NCBI GenBank assembly: GCA_963576735.1
Contig: OY755187.1
Coordinates: forward strand, 15,376,001 to 15,440,000
Direction of reading: 5' to 3'
Source: Bedellia somnulentella
Taxonomy: Eukaryota > Arthropoda > Insecta > Lepidoptera > Bedelliidae
Length of the DNA stretch: 64,000 nucleotides
The position numbers and the translations under genes are program-made. Of the stretch, positions 10,361 through 20,419 are shown piece after piece (position 1 is the first letter of the stretch; the number at the start of each line of letters is the position of its first letter). The notes under the pieces were generated by a model. It saw only the letters and a program-made list of their open reading frames with translations, searched no databases and was not told the origin of the DNA.

Positions 10361-11139
10361 TAAAGTCTTTTTGAGACTTTTTTGCTCTTGTGTTAGGTTA
10401 GAATAATAGGATGCACTAATCCTTCTTTTTCACATTCAACTATGCGAATATGTATGAATAAAGATAATTGAAAGTATATTGTATGAATTCAGTGCCTCCA
10501 GTAAAAAAGGGATTAACTCGACTTAATCCCTTTTGTTTTTATTAAACCATCGTGATCAGCGTACCGAGTTACATAACATATCAAAAAGACATAACTCTAT
10601 CTGAACTCCTTCATGGATTTTAAAAACCATCTAAAGGCATAGTTGGAGCTATTATTGGGTTAAGAGTATTTATATCCAGCATTTTTTCTGATTGAAATGG
10701 GATAAGTGGGGCTACTTCGTTGCATTCACATGTCATTAAGGATATAATTGTACTTAAACACGAATAAAATGGAACATTTTGGGATTAAAATTTGTTACAT
10801 CTTTATTAACTTAACAAAATAAAGACATAACATCATTTAGTTCCTTTCATTCAATTACAGTTGAACGTTAACAAGGAAGTAAGTCGTCTCACGCCCTTGC
10901 ATTGACGACTTTACCCAGGGATACCCGCGCTTATACCGAATAGATATTAGTTGACTAGGTGAATCATAGATCTTATTCGTTTAGCTCCACAGCTTTTTTG
11001 ATAACGCCAGCGGAACCAAAAATAAGAAAAACTCGTGCGACCAAGCAAGGAAGTTGCTCTTTCACGTATCATATTCATTGAGGTAAACATTAACATGAAT
11101 AAGTTTGTTTCTTTACATAAAAATAAAACATGAAAACAT

Positions 11140-11496
11140 AAACGTTCACGCCGTTTATCCCCGAAGGGGTTGGCAGAGGTACCAATACTCCTGAACTCAC
11201 ATGGCAAGCGCCATCTAGTTTCCAGAGAAGGTACCCACGTTTTGCTTAGACAGTGTACTCACGTGATAGGGGGCAGGCCTATCGCCGTTTTTGTACGAAT
11301 ACACTGTCACATGACTAAGTATAACTCAGCCATGTGGGTTTCCTCACGATGTTTTCCCTCACCGATAGCAACCATGATAAATTAACCACACATATGACTT
11401 TTAGAAAAGACAAATTGGTGTAGGCCCGTCCGAGGATTGGAACTCACGCCCTTCTGTTTTTCGGGCGGGTGTTCTACCCACTGGACTATCATGTCG
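11140..11496 (-). mobile_element. SINE1, full length
   Basis: Read on the minus strand it runs from the tRNA-like head (CCAGTGGGTAGAACA-type) through ACACATATG, GAGGGAAAACATCG and AACGTGGGTACCTT-like body to the tail CCAACCCCTTCGGGGATA, GGCGTGAACGTTTATG. Confidence 0.8.
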
Positions 11497-11507
11497 CTCT
11501 TTACAAG

Positions 11508-11955
11508 CTCCAAAAAAAAGATTCTATAACGGGAACTATGCCAAGCAGTACAAGGGGTATCACTGTTGAAAACAAATGGATCGACGAAGATTTAGAAAAA
11601 GTTCGTGAGCGTATTTTGACATTTCCACAGTATGAAAGTCACTATGCTCGTAATGAAACAACAAAGAAATTTTTGTTAACTACTTTGAACATGCATAAAA
11701 TTTATTCTTTGTATTGCATAGACCGACTAAAGGAGGAACAAGTTTGTAAGACTATATACTCAAAAATATTTCACAGCTTAAATCTATCATTTAAGCCCCC
11801 GATGGTGGATACATGGTACTAAGTGTATCATGCTACAGCCAAATATTCAGTACACTACTTCAGCAGAAGAAAAAGCAGAACTTGTAAACCAGCTCAATAA
11901 ACCTCAAGCTGATGCTACAGGGCTTACCAGCAGAAAAGCAATGTTACAATATTGA
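11508..11955 (+). pseudogene. DNA-transposon-associated protein remnant, family unassigned
   Basis: The frame encodes KKDSITGTMPSSTRGIT, then LEKVRERILTFPQYESHYAR, then a stretch ending YSKIFHSLNLSFKPP. I recall this pattern (GTxPPSxRG, then VREHIxSxPxxESHYxR, then YxxIFxxxFNxSF) from long uncharacterised proteins linked to insect DNA transposons. The frame stops at 11822, but glutamine/lysine-rich sequence of the same type continues to about 11955. It is probably what is left of the 4.4 kb transposon's own protein. The upstream part of the open frame is SINE1 sequence read through. Confidence 0.55.
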
Positions 11956-12002
11956 CATTAGAGGACGACTATTTAGTGGTGTTCACTTTTCATATTCAAC
12001 AA

Positions 12003-12813
12003 TAAAATAAATAAATAAAAATAAAATAATCATTTATTTCAAAGTAAAAAGATAAATCTTTGTTTTTCGAAAGTCAAATTTCAACTTAATACTAAGTTTA
12101 CTTCGGATTCGGAAGGTGTTTTGTTGAGAGAAATTCGGTGTTAGCCCGGAAACATCCTGCACAGAGCCCTGATGACACCAAGCCACTTGATCATTAATGT
12201 AATTATTAACATTGTAATAGGCTTTCGAACTAAGATTTCTTTTAACTACTGCTTTGAATTTTGTTTCTGATAAATTTAAAATATCCTCAGGTATTTTATT
12301 ATACATTTTTACGCATAACCCCATGAAAGATGTATTTACTTTTGACAATCTCTATTTAGGTCTTGAAATTTTATTGTTGTCTCTTAGATTTCAAATATGT
12401 TTGTCACTATTTTTTACAAAAGACGCCTGATTTTTTCTCACATACATAATATTTTCATAAATATATTGACATGGCAGCGTCATTATATTTATGGTTTTAA
12501 ACAATCCTCTTAGGGAATCTCGTGATCTCAAATTATAAATAGCTCTTATTGCTCTCTTTTGGAGAATAAATATGGAACCAACATAAGCTGCTCTGCCTCA
12601 AAATAAAATACCGTAAGACATTACACTATGAAAATAGCTGTAATAAACTAATCGAGCTGTCTTTACATCTGTCAAATGTCTTATTTTCCTAACGGCATAT
12701 GCAGCACTACTTAGCCTGCCAGCTAGTGAGCTAATGTGGGGTCCCCATTGGATCTTGGAGTCTAGAGTTATCCCTAAGAAAACTGTGTCATCCGAATACG
12801 GTGATGCCTTCAC
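12003..12813 (-). pseudogene. Jockey-type LINE, RT C-terminal remnant
   Basis: The minus strand encodes FLGITLDSKIQWGPHISSLA and VYYSYFHSVMSYGILF, the conserved region after the RT palm. It continues through stops to SKVNTSFMGLCVKMYNKIPE. AATAAA-rich sequence at 12003-12040 is the 3' tail. Stop codons split the frame, so this is a dead 5'-truncated copy. It differs from the element at the left window edge. Confidence 0.75.
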
Positions 12814-12851
12814 ACTCCCATGCTGTCAGGTATGGCATATTACAAAAGAGC

Positions 12852-13232
12852 TCAAACTTAAACGTAGGAAGAGGTACTAATACTTCTGAATATCACGTGA
12901 CATTGCATTGACGTGGCAGGCCTATCGCCTTTTTGTACGAATACACTGTCACATGACTAAGCACAGCTCAGCCATGTTTTCCCTCACCGTTAACCACAAT
13001 GATAAATTATCCACACATGTGTCCTTAAAATGTTAATGTCATAAATATGGCCAGCGTGGTGGACTAAGGCCAAATCGCCCTATATTGGGCAGGCTCGAGC
13101 CCCTTGGTGGGGACGTATATGGGCTGTGAAGATGTCCTTAAAAATGACAAATCGGTGTAGGCCCGACCCGGGATTAGACCACTAGTCGTATGCACTAAAA
13201 GCAGTGTTCTACCCACTGAGCTATCACGTCAT
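12852..13232 (-). mobile_element. SINE1 split by a SINE4 fragment
   Basis: SINE1 motifs (GTACTAATACTTCTGAA, GTCACATGACTAAG) run up to TGTCCTTAAAA, are interrupted at 13031-13132, then resume at GACAAATCGGTGTAGGCCC and end in the tRNA-like head (CCCACTGAGCTATCAC). Confidence 0.75.
13031..13132 (+). mobile_element. SINE4 3' fragment inserted in SINE1
   Basis: GGCCAGCGTGGTGGACTAAG to GAGCCCCTTGGTGGGGACG and GGGCTGTGA, flanked by an 11-bp duplication TGTCCTTAAAA (13020-13030 and 13133-13143). It is 5'-truncated. Confidence 0.8.
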
Positions 13233-13494
13233 CAAGCCGTTTACAAAAGACGCACCTATAATTTAACCATCAAGCTACTGGCTACATGTGCCAAGAAGCA
13301 TCAGGTAAACGCGGTGGACATCAAATCGCTTCCTGCCTCTATGACCCCATCAAAACTCTTCATGTTCACGTCACAAAAATCATATAATACTCTGACAAAT
13401 GTGGGGTTCAAAATAAGAACTTATCTGTCACTGCCATGTTCTTGGCGCAAATGAAAGAAAGTCCTCACTTGAAATACATCATCAGCCAATAGAC

Positions 13495-14200
13495 GTACAC
13501 TGCTGGACATAGGCCACTCCAAAGATCTCTACAACGACCGGTCCTGTGCTGCCTTTATCCATCGGTGTCCCGCGACTTTGACCAAGTCGTCAGTCCACCT
13601 TGTGGTATCCTACCCACACTGCGTCGTCCGGTACGTGGCCGCCACTCCAGAACCTTCGAGCCCCGACGACTGTCGGTTCTGCGTGCAATTGCTACTGCCG
13701 CTTGCCACTTAGGTTTTGCAACTCTTCGGGCTATGTGATAGCGCATAGAAGATATGGAGCAGCTTCCTGAACGCTGCCCAATCGAGCTGAATTCGACGGT
13801 TGACCTCATTCTCGAAGTTGGCTCTACCTAACCGAATGGATTACATATTACCAGGTATACATATTGGTCTACAACTTCGAGGATAGAGTCTCCAAGCTCG
13901 ACAAGAATGGGTTCAACATGACTATTCGACATTATTTTCGTCTTGTCCATGTTAATTTTAAGACCCACTCTTTTAGATAATCTATTGAGGTCATTCAGCA
14001 TTTTACTTAAATCTTCGATCTGAATCCGATCATCGAATCAAAGATTATTTCATAGTCCACGAGCCCTAATCACAGTGGCAGATTAATCTCCTCGGTCTCC
14101 TGCATAATCTGGCGCAGAGTGTGAATGTGGTCTATGGTACCAAAGCCTTTTCGGAAACCGGCTTGGTCGGGAGGCTGGAAGTTGTCAAATCTACGAGACA
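13495..14200 (-). pseudogene. RTE/craft-like LINE remnant
   Basis: The minus strand carries fragments in the order expected for an endonuclease/RT LINE: PPDQAGFRKGFGTIDHIHTL (fingers/palm), LEVVDQYVYL near 13880, then WRPRTGRRSVGR followed by a GLTTW block near the C-terminus. Frames shift and several stops interrupt. A similar 3' end lies at 33835-33965. Confidence 0.7.
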
Positions 14201-14339
14201 GACGATTCGTGATGACTCTGGAAAACATGTACTGGCCGAACGTGCGGTGGTTTAGGTACACACGAAATAATGAATTTGCGGTAAAATACAGAACAATCTG
14301 AACTAAGGTAATGACTATTTCTATGCACATTTCTTGAAT

Positions 14340-14870
14340 ATTTCTTGCAAAAGTTCCCTTTTACATTATTTATTTATTTATTTAATTATAACTTATGCAT
14401 TTGGGTTTTAGTTTTTAGTTTCAATTTACCAGATCGCAACGTCAGAAGTAATATGCGCATCATGGCTGTAATAATATAAAAATTTCATAGATATTTAGAC
14501 ATGAGTTAGCTCTTTGGTGCAACAGAAACTCATGAGTCCTGAAAAAACTTAAAGAAATAAACAATATTATGCCCTTATAGACCATACATAAATGTAGTAT
14601 AATAGCATTTATTTCTTTAGAATGAAAAAAATATTTATTTTAACTGCGGTTATGCCATAATTATGTGGTTAATAAGGGAATACTTCAACAAAACTATTAA
14701 AAAATATATTATTTATGCATGACACATAAACATGGTATATATTATTTGATAGGTATGAAATGGATCTATAATATTGCATTAAAATTTAACTGAAATAAAT
14801 ATAAGTTTTGTTTAAAAAAATAAAAGTTTAGTTTTTTCGCTCTCCTGAAAAGTGCCGATTTTCAACTAAT
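14340..14870. other. No gene recognised (right interior of the 4.4 kb transposon)
   Basis: AT-rich sequence between the LINE remnant and the right terminal inverted repeat. No coding frame or known repeat was seen. Confidence 0.4.
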
Positions 14871-15149
14871 CCCTTTTTTACTGGAGGCACTGAATTTTGC
14901 GTATTCATTTGGTAGGTTTGAGAATATGTTTATAGCTTTTGTTTTTTTTAACTATTTTCTATAAAATGGTTTGTTTCATGATTCGTATGAACAATTATAA
15001 AGGTTTTTTGGAACTCATCCCCTAAGGGATCGAAATATAGTATACAGATTTTTGATCTATAAATATACTGTATTAGAAATTTGAAACTTGATCTGATTGA
15101 CTGATATAACCACTACAAAAAGGAATTTATAAAATTCATCCATCAATCA

Positions 15150-15300
15150 ATCATGACTATATACTAACGGCTATAAATCCCAAAAAAGGGTAGCCTCAGC
15201 TTCAGAGATAGTAATTCTCTATCCACTTTTGGAAGTTGAATGGGGAAAAGGTAGTCAAATGGGTCTCCAACTGCATCGCCCAACAATCACTTAAAAATAT
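15150..15300 (-). mobile_element. F1 remnant intrinsic to Helitron A
   Basis: Minus-strand F1 body (TATAAATCCCAAAAAAGGGT, TCCACTTTTGGAAGTTGAAT) that also occurs at 16125-16300 and at 51860-52010. It was therefore part of the Helitron A ancestor and is not a new insertion. Confidence 0.6.
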
Positions 15301-15424
15301 TTCTTTCCTTTTTATTTTATTTATGGTTGTGAGTATATTATGTATAAACTTTTAATACTTTACCTCTTCATTTCTTCATTTACATGAAAATTTTTTGTGG
15401 AAGTATTGACGAAGTGAAAGAACA

Positions 15425-15797
15425 ACCGTGATAGCCCAGTGGGTAGAACACTCGGTTATCGTGCAAACGACTAGTGTTCAAATCCTGGGTCGGGCCTACA
15501 CCAATTTGTCTTTTCTAAAGACATATGTGTGGTTAATTTATCATGGTTGTTAACGGTGAGGGAAAACATCGTGAGGAAACCCACATGGCTGAGTTGTACT
15601 TAGTCATGTGACAGTGTATTCGTACAAAAACGGCGATAGGCCTGCCCCCTATCACGTGAGTACACTGTCCATGCAAAACGTGGGTACTCTGAACACCAGG
15701 TGACAAAGTCACGTGATGTTCAGAAGTATTAGTACCTCTGCCAACCCCTTCGGGGATATTCGGCGTGAACGTTTATGTTATTTATGTTATGTTATGT
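15425..15797 (+). mobile_element. SINE1, full length, with 12-bp target duplication
   Basis: The tRNA-like head has an A box (TAGCCCAGTGGG) and B box-like GTTCAAATCC. The body ends ACCCCTTCGGGGATATTCGG, CGTGAACGTTTATG and an ATGTT tail. TATTGACGAAGT flanks both sides (15404-15415 and 15798-15809), as expected for LINE-driven retroposition. Confidence 0.9.
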
Positions 15798-16124
15798 TAT
15801 TGACGAAGTATGTTGGAGTTTCCTACTGATTCAACTAGATGGCGCTGTACATTGATTTATTGTATTAATGGTCAAGCGATAGTGGTATCAGTTTTATCTA
15901 TCTATATACTACTGGATAGAATTCATTCATACCTACCGACTACCGAAGATATTCTTATTTCTGAACATAGAAACTTGGTACAAAATGGTTTGTTTCATGA
16001 TTTTACTGAACAATTAAAAAGGATTTTGTGAATTATAGCAAATGAAAGTTAATATAGAGTTTTTTGTAATTTATTTATCTAGAAACATAATACATGGTGC
16101 GATTGAATTTATGAAATTCATCTA

Positions 16125-16300
16125 TCCATCATTAATGAGTATATATTAACGGGCATAAATCTCATAAAAGGGTAGCCATAGCTTCAGAGATAGTAATTCT
16201 TCATCCACTTTTGGAAATAGATTAGGGAAAAGATAGTTAAATAAGGGTTGTTAGTGATGGGTTACCAACTGCATCGCCCAACAATCACTTAAAAAGCCTC
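16125..16300 (-). mobile_element. F1 remnant in Helitron A (duplicate)
   Basis: Second copy of the F1-derived segment seen at 15150-15300. It arose by duplication within this Helitron copy. Confidence 0.55.
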
Positions 16301-16441
16301 AATGTACTTTATATTCTTTACAACGCCCGCGGGAATATAAATATAAAAAAACAGAAGTTGTGATAGTGTTTAGGCATTTTGGATGTAAAGCGGATGCAAA
16401 AAATGTAGTCCACGCGGACGAAGTCGCGGGCATAAAGCTAG

Positions 16442-16744
16442 TATTTAATAAATGAAATCGGCGCAGTTACACTTTTTCTTGAAAATTGTCTGAATTGTCA
16501 GAGTGGTGAAATAGGGGCCAGGACGTAGTATACTGAATGACAAACTGACAAAACCAGATAAAATTTTTGCTTCGGAATTCTGAATGTCAGTTTTGAATTT
16601 TATATCATAAATGTTTTAATACCAATTGACTTAGGATATATTTGGGCTTTTTAAGTTATTGTGGGTGGAAGAAAACCAACTATTTATGTAACAATATTTT
16701 CCCCACTGAACTGCTAATAGTGCCTGTTAGGTATTAAAATAAAA
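16442..16744. other. No gene recognised
   Basis: AT-rich sequence between the Helitron end and the duplicated protease exon. No feature was seen. Confidence 0.4.
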
Positions 16745-16960
16745 CCCATTAATTTCCCGCTTCGAGTACATATATTGAATGAGACTAATGAGAGGTCTCA
16801 CTAACGACTCGTCTGAGTCTCAATCCAGCGTCGATGCGATTAAAAACTGGTCACCACCCAAATCACCGGAACATTCTCCCTGTTGTTGGGTTTCAAACGG
16901 TATTCGTTCAATATTTTCTGATAGATAGACTGATAAAAAACCGGCAGGGAACTAATCAAT
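16745..16960 (-). pseudogene. Broken copy of the serine-protease-homologue last exon
   Basis: The minus strand encodes NVPVIWVVTSF, then a stop, then SHRRWIETQTSR and a stop codon at 16801-16803. It parallels QVPVIWMVTS...SHRRWIETQMSR in exon 3 of the gene at 17156-19987. Similarity continues past the stop (TTCAATATATGT, GGGTTTTATTTTA). An in-frame TAA interrupts the copy and no exons 1 or 2 accompany it, so it is a partial tandem duplicate lying downstream of the gene. Confidence 0.75.
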
Positions 16961-17155
16961 ATCTTACCGTGGTTGTCGTAAAAATTTTAAAGGCTAGGGG
17001 CCTCTCATTAACTATCCTCTATATTACAAGCAGCCAGCTTCTAAAAGTGTCTGAAAATACCTTAATCTGAACCTTCGTCATCTGTGCGCTAGTTTACATT
17101 CTAAAATAAAACCCAAAGTTTTTAGATTTCCAGGACATATATTGAATAGGAGGTC

Positions 17156-19987
17156 TCACCAACGGCTCATCTGAGTTTCAATCCAGCGCCGATGGGAGAC
17201 TATGCTGGTGACCATCCAAATAACCGGCACCTGCTTGCCCATGTTCTCATCAAAACAGTCTTCGTTCAAAACGGTCATCTGTCGGGACACGATTCCGACG
17301 AGGTAAAACTTTTCGAAATTTTGTATCATTCCGTAGCCAATGTCCGCACTGAAAATAAAGGCACGGATTATCTATTTCAGAAGAGTTATTTTACTTTCGG
17401 TATTCGTCTGTTTGAGTAACATTTCAAGACTAGGTTTTAATATACAATATACAAAAGATCCATTTGATTGTGTACTAAATTGAATGTGTATTATATTTAA
17501 TTCCATTCTAAGCTGAAAGTACATGACATGACATTATCAATTGCATCATTTTGGCATGTTTTATACATATTGATGCTGAGACAAGCTGTGAAGAATAGGT
17601 AGCAGGTGGTTCGGATATTTTTCCAAAATAACGTTTATCATTATATATTATCTCTCAATATTAAGATTACTCTGTAGAAGACTAATCTGTCATTATTTTA
17701 AGGTAATTTTCTTTTCTGGGCAAAACCATACTGTTTTCTTTCTTCGCTTTTACTTACTCAAGTTGTACAAGTATTATGAACTAGGGCCAAGTACAATTTT
17801 TTTCTATAACATTATTATACTAATTAAACAAGTCGAGCCGTTGTTGCCCATATCTACATACTCAATCATTTACAATCATGTCTACATCCCAAAAGGGCTG
17901 GCTAAAGCAAAATCTGATAAAGCCAAAAAGACAGTCCGGTAAGGGAATAAGTAGCCGACATTACACTTAATACTTACTCCAAAGAGGCGATTAAGGGTGT
18001 TAGGGCTTTTTGATGGATTTTAGGGCAATACGGTTGGAAACCCATCACCTTTATTTTACCAATTTATCCCGACTAAACCTTTAAAAGTGGCTGAGGAATT
18101 TCTAATTCCTTAGCTCTGGCACCCCCTTCTAGGGATTTATAGCTAAGAGTATGTATACTTACTCCAAATCCCTATTAGTCATATTAGTCGCATCAATACA
18201 AACGCTGTCCTTAGACATAGGCCCAAACGCAAAGTCAGATCTATCCTTATCTTTCTTCTCTTTCTCCGCGTAGTGGCCGGCGACCAGGGTGTAGCACTCA
18301 CTCCATGGTAACACTCTCTCTTTGAAGTACGACATGTTGTGGGATTCGTTTTTTGATACGTACTGTAATATGAAGGCAATACGAATATCATACATACATA
18401 CATATACTCACGGCTATAAATCCCTAAAAGGGGTAGCCAGAGCTGAGAAATTAGAAATTTCTCAGCCACTTTTGGAAGTTGAGTGGGGAAAAGATGGTAG
18501 AATAAAGGTTGTTGGTGATGGGCCTCCAACCGCATCGCCCAAAAATCCCTTAAAAAGCCCCAATACCGTTAGTCGCCTCTTACGTACACCCACCGGAAGA
18601 AATGGGGTAGTGCTATTCTAAGCCGACACTACACAGCTACGAATATTATACGGACTTATTATACACAGATAAAGCTAGCCCCAAACTAAGTTAAACTTTC
18701 ATGATGGGATAATACTCAACAATTTATTTTATATTATTTAATACACATACAAATAACATCCAAGACTAAGAAACAATAATTTATGCTCATCACGTAAATG
18801 TTGCTCTCAGCGGGGATCGAACCGCAACCTTCGGACCGAGAAGCTAGTCACCTATCCACTCAACCACCATTGAGTCCATGTAATTCAAATTGAATATCAT
18901 GTAAAAGATCCATGTAGTGCCGAGTAGTGCCGGCTTAGAATGGCACTACCCCTTTCTACGTATGGGGCTTTTTTAAAGTGGTTTTTGGGCGATGCGGTTG
19001 GAGACCATAACGATACTTTATTTTTACCACCTTGTCCCTTATTAGCTTCAAAATGTGGCTGAGGAGTTTCTAGCTCTGATCTCTAGCTACTCCTTTTTGG
19101 GATTTATGGCGGTGAGTATACATACATGTATGTAAAAGACCCAGGCTATTCTATTTTGAAAATGGAACATTTCCCATACACTTTTCATTGGTTTCATTAA
19201 TCGAAGTAGTTTTTATTACTTTCAAAGTAACTCATCATCATCTCATCATCTCATATACTCACGGCTATAAATCCCTAGAAGGGGTAGCCAGACCTAAGGA
19301 ATTAGAAATTCCTCAGCCACTTTTGGAAAGTAGAGTGGGGAAAAGATGGTAAAATAAATGTTGTTGGTGATGGGTCTCCAACCGCATCGCTCCAATACCG
19401 TTAGTCGCCTCTTACGTGCACCCACCGGAAGAAATGGGATAGTGCTATTCTAAGACACTACGCAGATAAGTAAGTGTTTATATTTTAAACAATTGTTTTA
19501 TATTTCTATTGTTTACGTAGTTATATTTAAAGTTACTCACCTTAGATCCCCCGAATCCCGCAACATACCCGTAATGAAAATAATCGATATCCAGCGGCAA
19601 TCTGGCTGGTCTAGATCTATTCCCATATTTCAGCTCATCAACTGTCAACAGCAGCGCCAAGTTATGAGGCTGCACATGAACATCATACTCTTCATGTATT
19701 TTAATCTTAGATATCTGATGAGTTTTCGTGCTATGTCGTCTAGTAGTTCCTATTACAGCAGTCACATCAGCTTCTGTCGCACATTCTGGTTGAGGGAAAC
19801 AGCTGGCAGCACTTAGTAATATTCTATGTGATAGAATTACGGCGCCGCAATGACCAGAATGCTTTCCACAATGAATTGATAGATGAGCAGTGAAAGGGAA
19901 GTCTCTTGATTGAGCTGGCTCGTTCTTTATACAGGTCGTGATAATGGGAAAGAGAACGGAACAGATGAAGAATGATATTTTGGACAT
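17156..19987 (-). CDS. Secreted serine-protease homologue (pseudoprotease), three exons
   Basis: Exons on the minus strand are 19987-19541 (447 nt), 18362-18163 (200 nt) and 17348-17156 (193 nt), together 279 codons plus stop. Introns start GTGAGT and GTAAGT and end TTACAG and TTTCAG; phases 0 and 2 match. The ATG has A at -3 and opens a signal peptide (MSKISFFICSVLFPIITTC). The trypsin fold shows as GHCGAVILSHRILLSAASC with the C42-C58 pair kept, PHNLALL, GYVAGFGG, ADIGYGMI, FYLVGIVS and a C-terminal helix VSHRRWIETQ. All three catalytic residues are changed: His to Ser62, Asp to Asn109, Ser to Ile219. It should be a non-cleaving secreted protein; such homologues often act as cofactors in immune or clotting cascades, but the role here is unknown. 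Upstream in-frame codons precede the ATG and are taken as 5' UTR. Confidence 0.85.
17984..18154 (+). mobile_element. F1 SINE at the exon 2 splice donor of the protease homologue
   Basis: A 5'-truncated F1 (GAGGCGATTAAGGGTGTTAG to GGATTTATAGCTAAGAGTATG) is flanked by an exact 14-bp duplication ATACTTACTCCAAA (17970-17983 and 18155-18168). Read on the gene strand, that duplication is the end of exon 2 plus the GTAAGT donor, so the insertion duplicated the 5' splice site. The copy next to the exon keeps the reading frame. Confidence 0.88.
18393..18637 (-). mobile_element. F1 SINE, full length, in intron 1
   Basis: A complete minus-strand F1 from CATACATATACTCACGGC to GCCGACACTACACAGC. It is flanked by TACGAATATCATA and TACGAATATTATA (18380-18392 and 18638-18650), a 13-bp duplication with one difference. 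It starts about 30 bp upstream of the exon 2 acceptor and is inverted relative to the F1 on the other side of exon 2. Confidence 0.88.
18651..18890 (-). mobile_element. SINE2 copy in intron 1
   Basis: The minus strand has the tRNA-like head GTTGAGTGGATAGGTGACTA, then TTCTCGGTCCG and B box GGTTCGATCCC, and the body GTGATGAGCATAAATTATTG. Its 3' end (TCTGTGTATAATAAGTCCG) abuts the F1 insertion. Confidence 0.75.
18905..19135 (+). mobile_element. F1 SINE (subfamily b) in intron 1
   Basis: Starts GTAGTGCCGGCTTAGAATGG and ends GGCGGTGAGTATACATACAT. The body differs from the main subfamily (GCACTACCCCTTTCTACG, TTTTTAAAGTGGTTTTTGGG). Confidence 0.75.
19250..19470 (-). mobile_element. F1 SINE in intron 1
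   Basis: Minus-strand F1 (ATATACTCACGGCTATAAAT to GCTATTCTAAGACACTACG) with an internal deletion near 19393. It starts about 70 bp inside the intron from the exon 1 donor. Confidence 0.8.
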
Positions 19988-20165
19988 TTTCCGATGGCTG
20001 TTGCTTTGAAATGAACTTGAGACGATTAGACGTTGCTTGATTGTTAAATGATGGGGTTTTAGATTCTCGTATACAGTATGTGTCGAGTTAATGTTTTGAG
20101 TCTTACATATTGTACATATATTGTACATTAGCTATTGGCTAAGAATATGTATATTTGTACGTGTG
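19988..20165 (-). promoter_or_regulatory. 5' flank of the protease homologue
   Basis: This holds the presumed 5' UTR upstream of the ATG at 19987. TATATA-like sequences occur further out (near 20259), but no convincing TATA box plus initiator at normal spacing could be fixed, so the transcription start is not placed. Confidence 0.3.
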
Positions 20166-20419
20166 TATGTTATTTTGTGTGTTTAGTTCTAAGTTAGTTT
20201 TTAAGTTTTATTTAGTTATAAGTACTGGTTAAAGCTGAAAACCATAGATAGAAACCATATATAAGTAGTTAGACCGAGCTCGTAACCATTTTGTCTTTTT
20301 TTTTGTTATTTAATTAGTTCTTCTTTTTTAACTTCTTTTCACTGTATAATTATATAGATTTTTTGTTGTATGTGTAAAAAGGCAAATAAAATCTTTTTAT
20401 TTATTTATTTTATTTTGTA
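20166..20419 (+). mobile_element. Possible LINE 3' UTR remnant
   Basis: It ends GGCAAATAAAATCTTTTTAT with TTTA repeats, like the tail of a jockey-type LINE. It is cut by the Helitron insertion at 20420. No coding sequence remains. Confidence 0.35.

Larger units (their letters stand above)
10490..14892. mobile_element. 4.4 kb DNA transposon with 26-bp TIRs
   Basis: Perfect 26-bp terminal inverted repeats begin CAGTGCCTCCAGTAAAAAAG, flanked by AATT on both sides (10486-10489 and 14893-14896). The other Helitron A has a single AATT at this site. A 4-bp duplication narrows the superfamily (Sola- or Chapaev-like are possibilities), but this was not settled. Inside are a transposase-like remnant (11508-11955) and later insertions of SINE1, SINE4 and two LINE types. 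Confidence 0.8.
8851..16441 (+). mobile_element. Helitron-like element family A, copy 1 (interrupted)
   Basis: It begins TCTATATACTATAATAAGAC and ends in a bulged hairpin CGCGGACGAAGTCGCGGGC followed by AAAGCTAG and a host T, as Helitrons do. The intact relative is at 50617-52151 (1.5 kb). This copy grew to 7.6 kb by insertion of an F1 (9967-10216), a 4.4 kb DNA transposon (10490-14892) and a SINE1 (15425-15797). Parts are also duplicated: the tRNA-like block occurs at 9330 and 10291, and ACAAAATGGTTTGTTTCATG-type sequence occurs near 14960 and 15975. No rolling-circle replicase or helicase is encoded, so it is non-autonomous. Confidence 0.65.

Noticed and set aside
11469..11507. N-terminal part of the open frame that contains the transposase-like remnant
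   Set aside because: This stretch is minus-strand SINE1 head sequence read through by chance.
15425..15500. tRNA gene from the A and B boxes
   Set aside because: The same head recurs at many SINE1 copies with a fixed downstream body and target duplications.
18322..18621. Plus-strand open frame overlapping exon 2 of the protease homologue
   Set aside because: It is the complement of exon 2 continuing into an F1 SINE.
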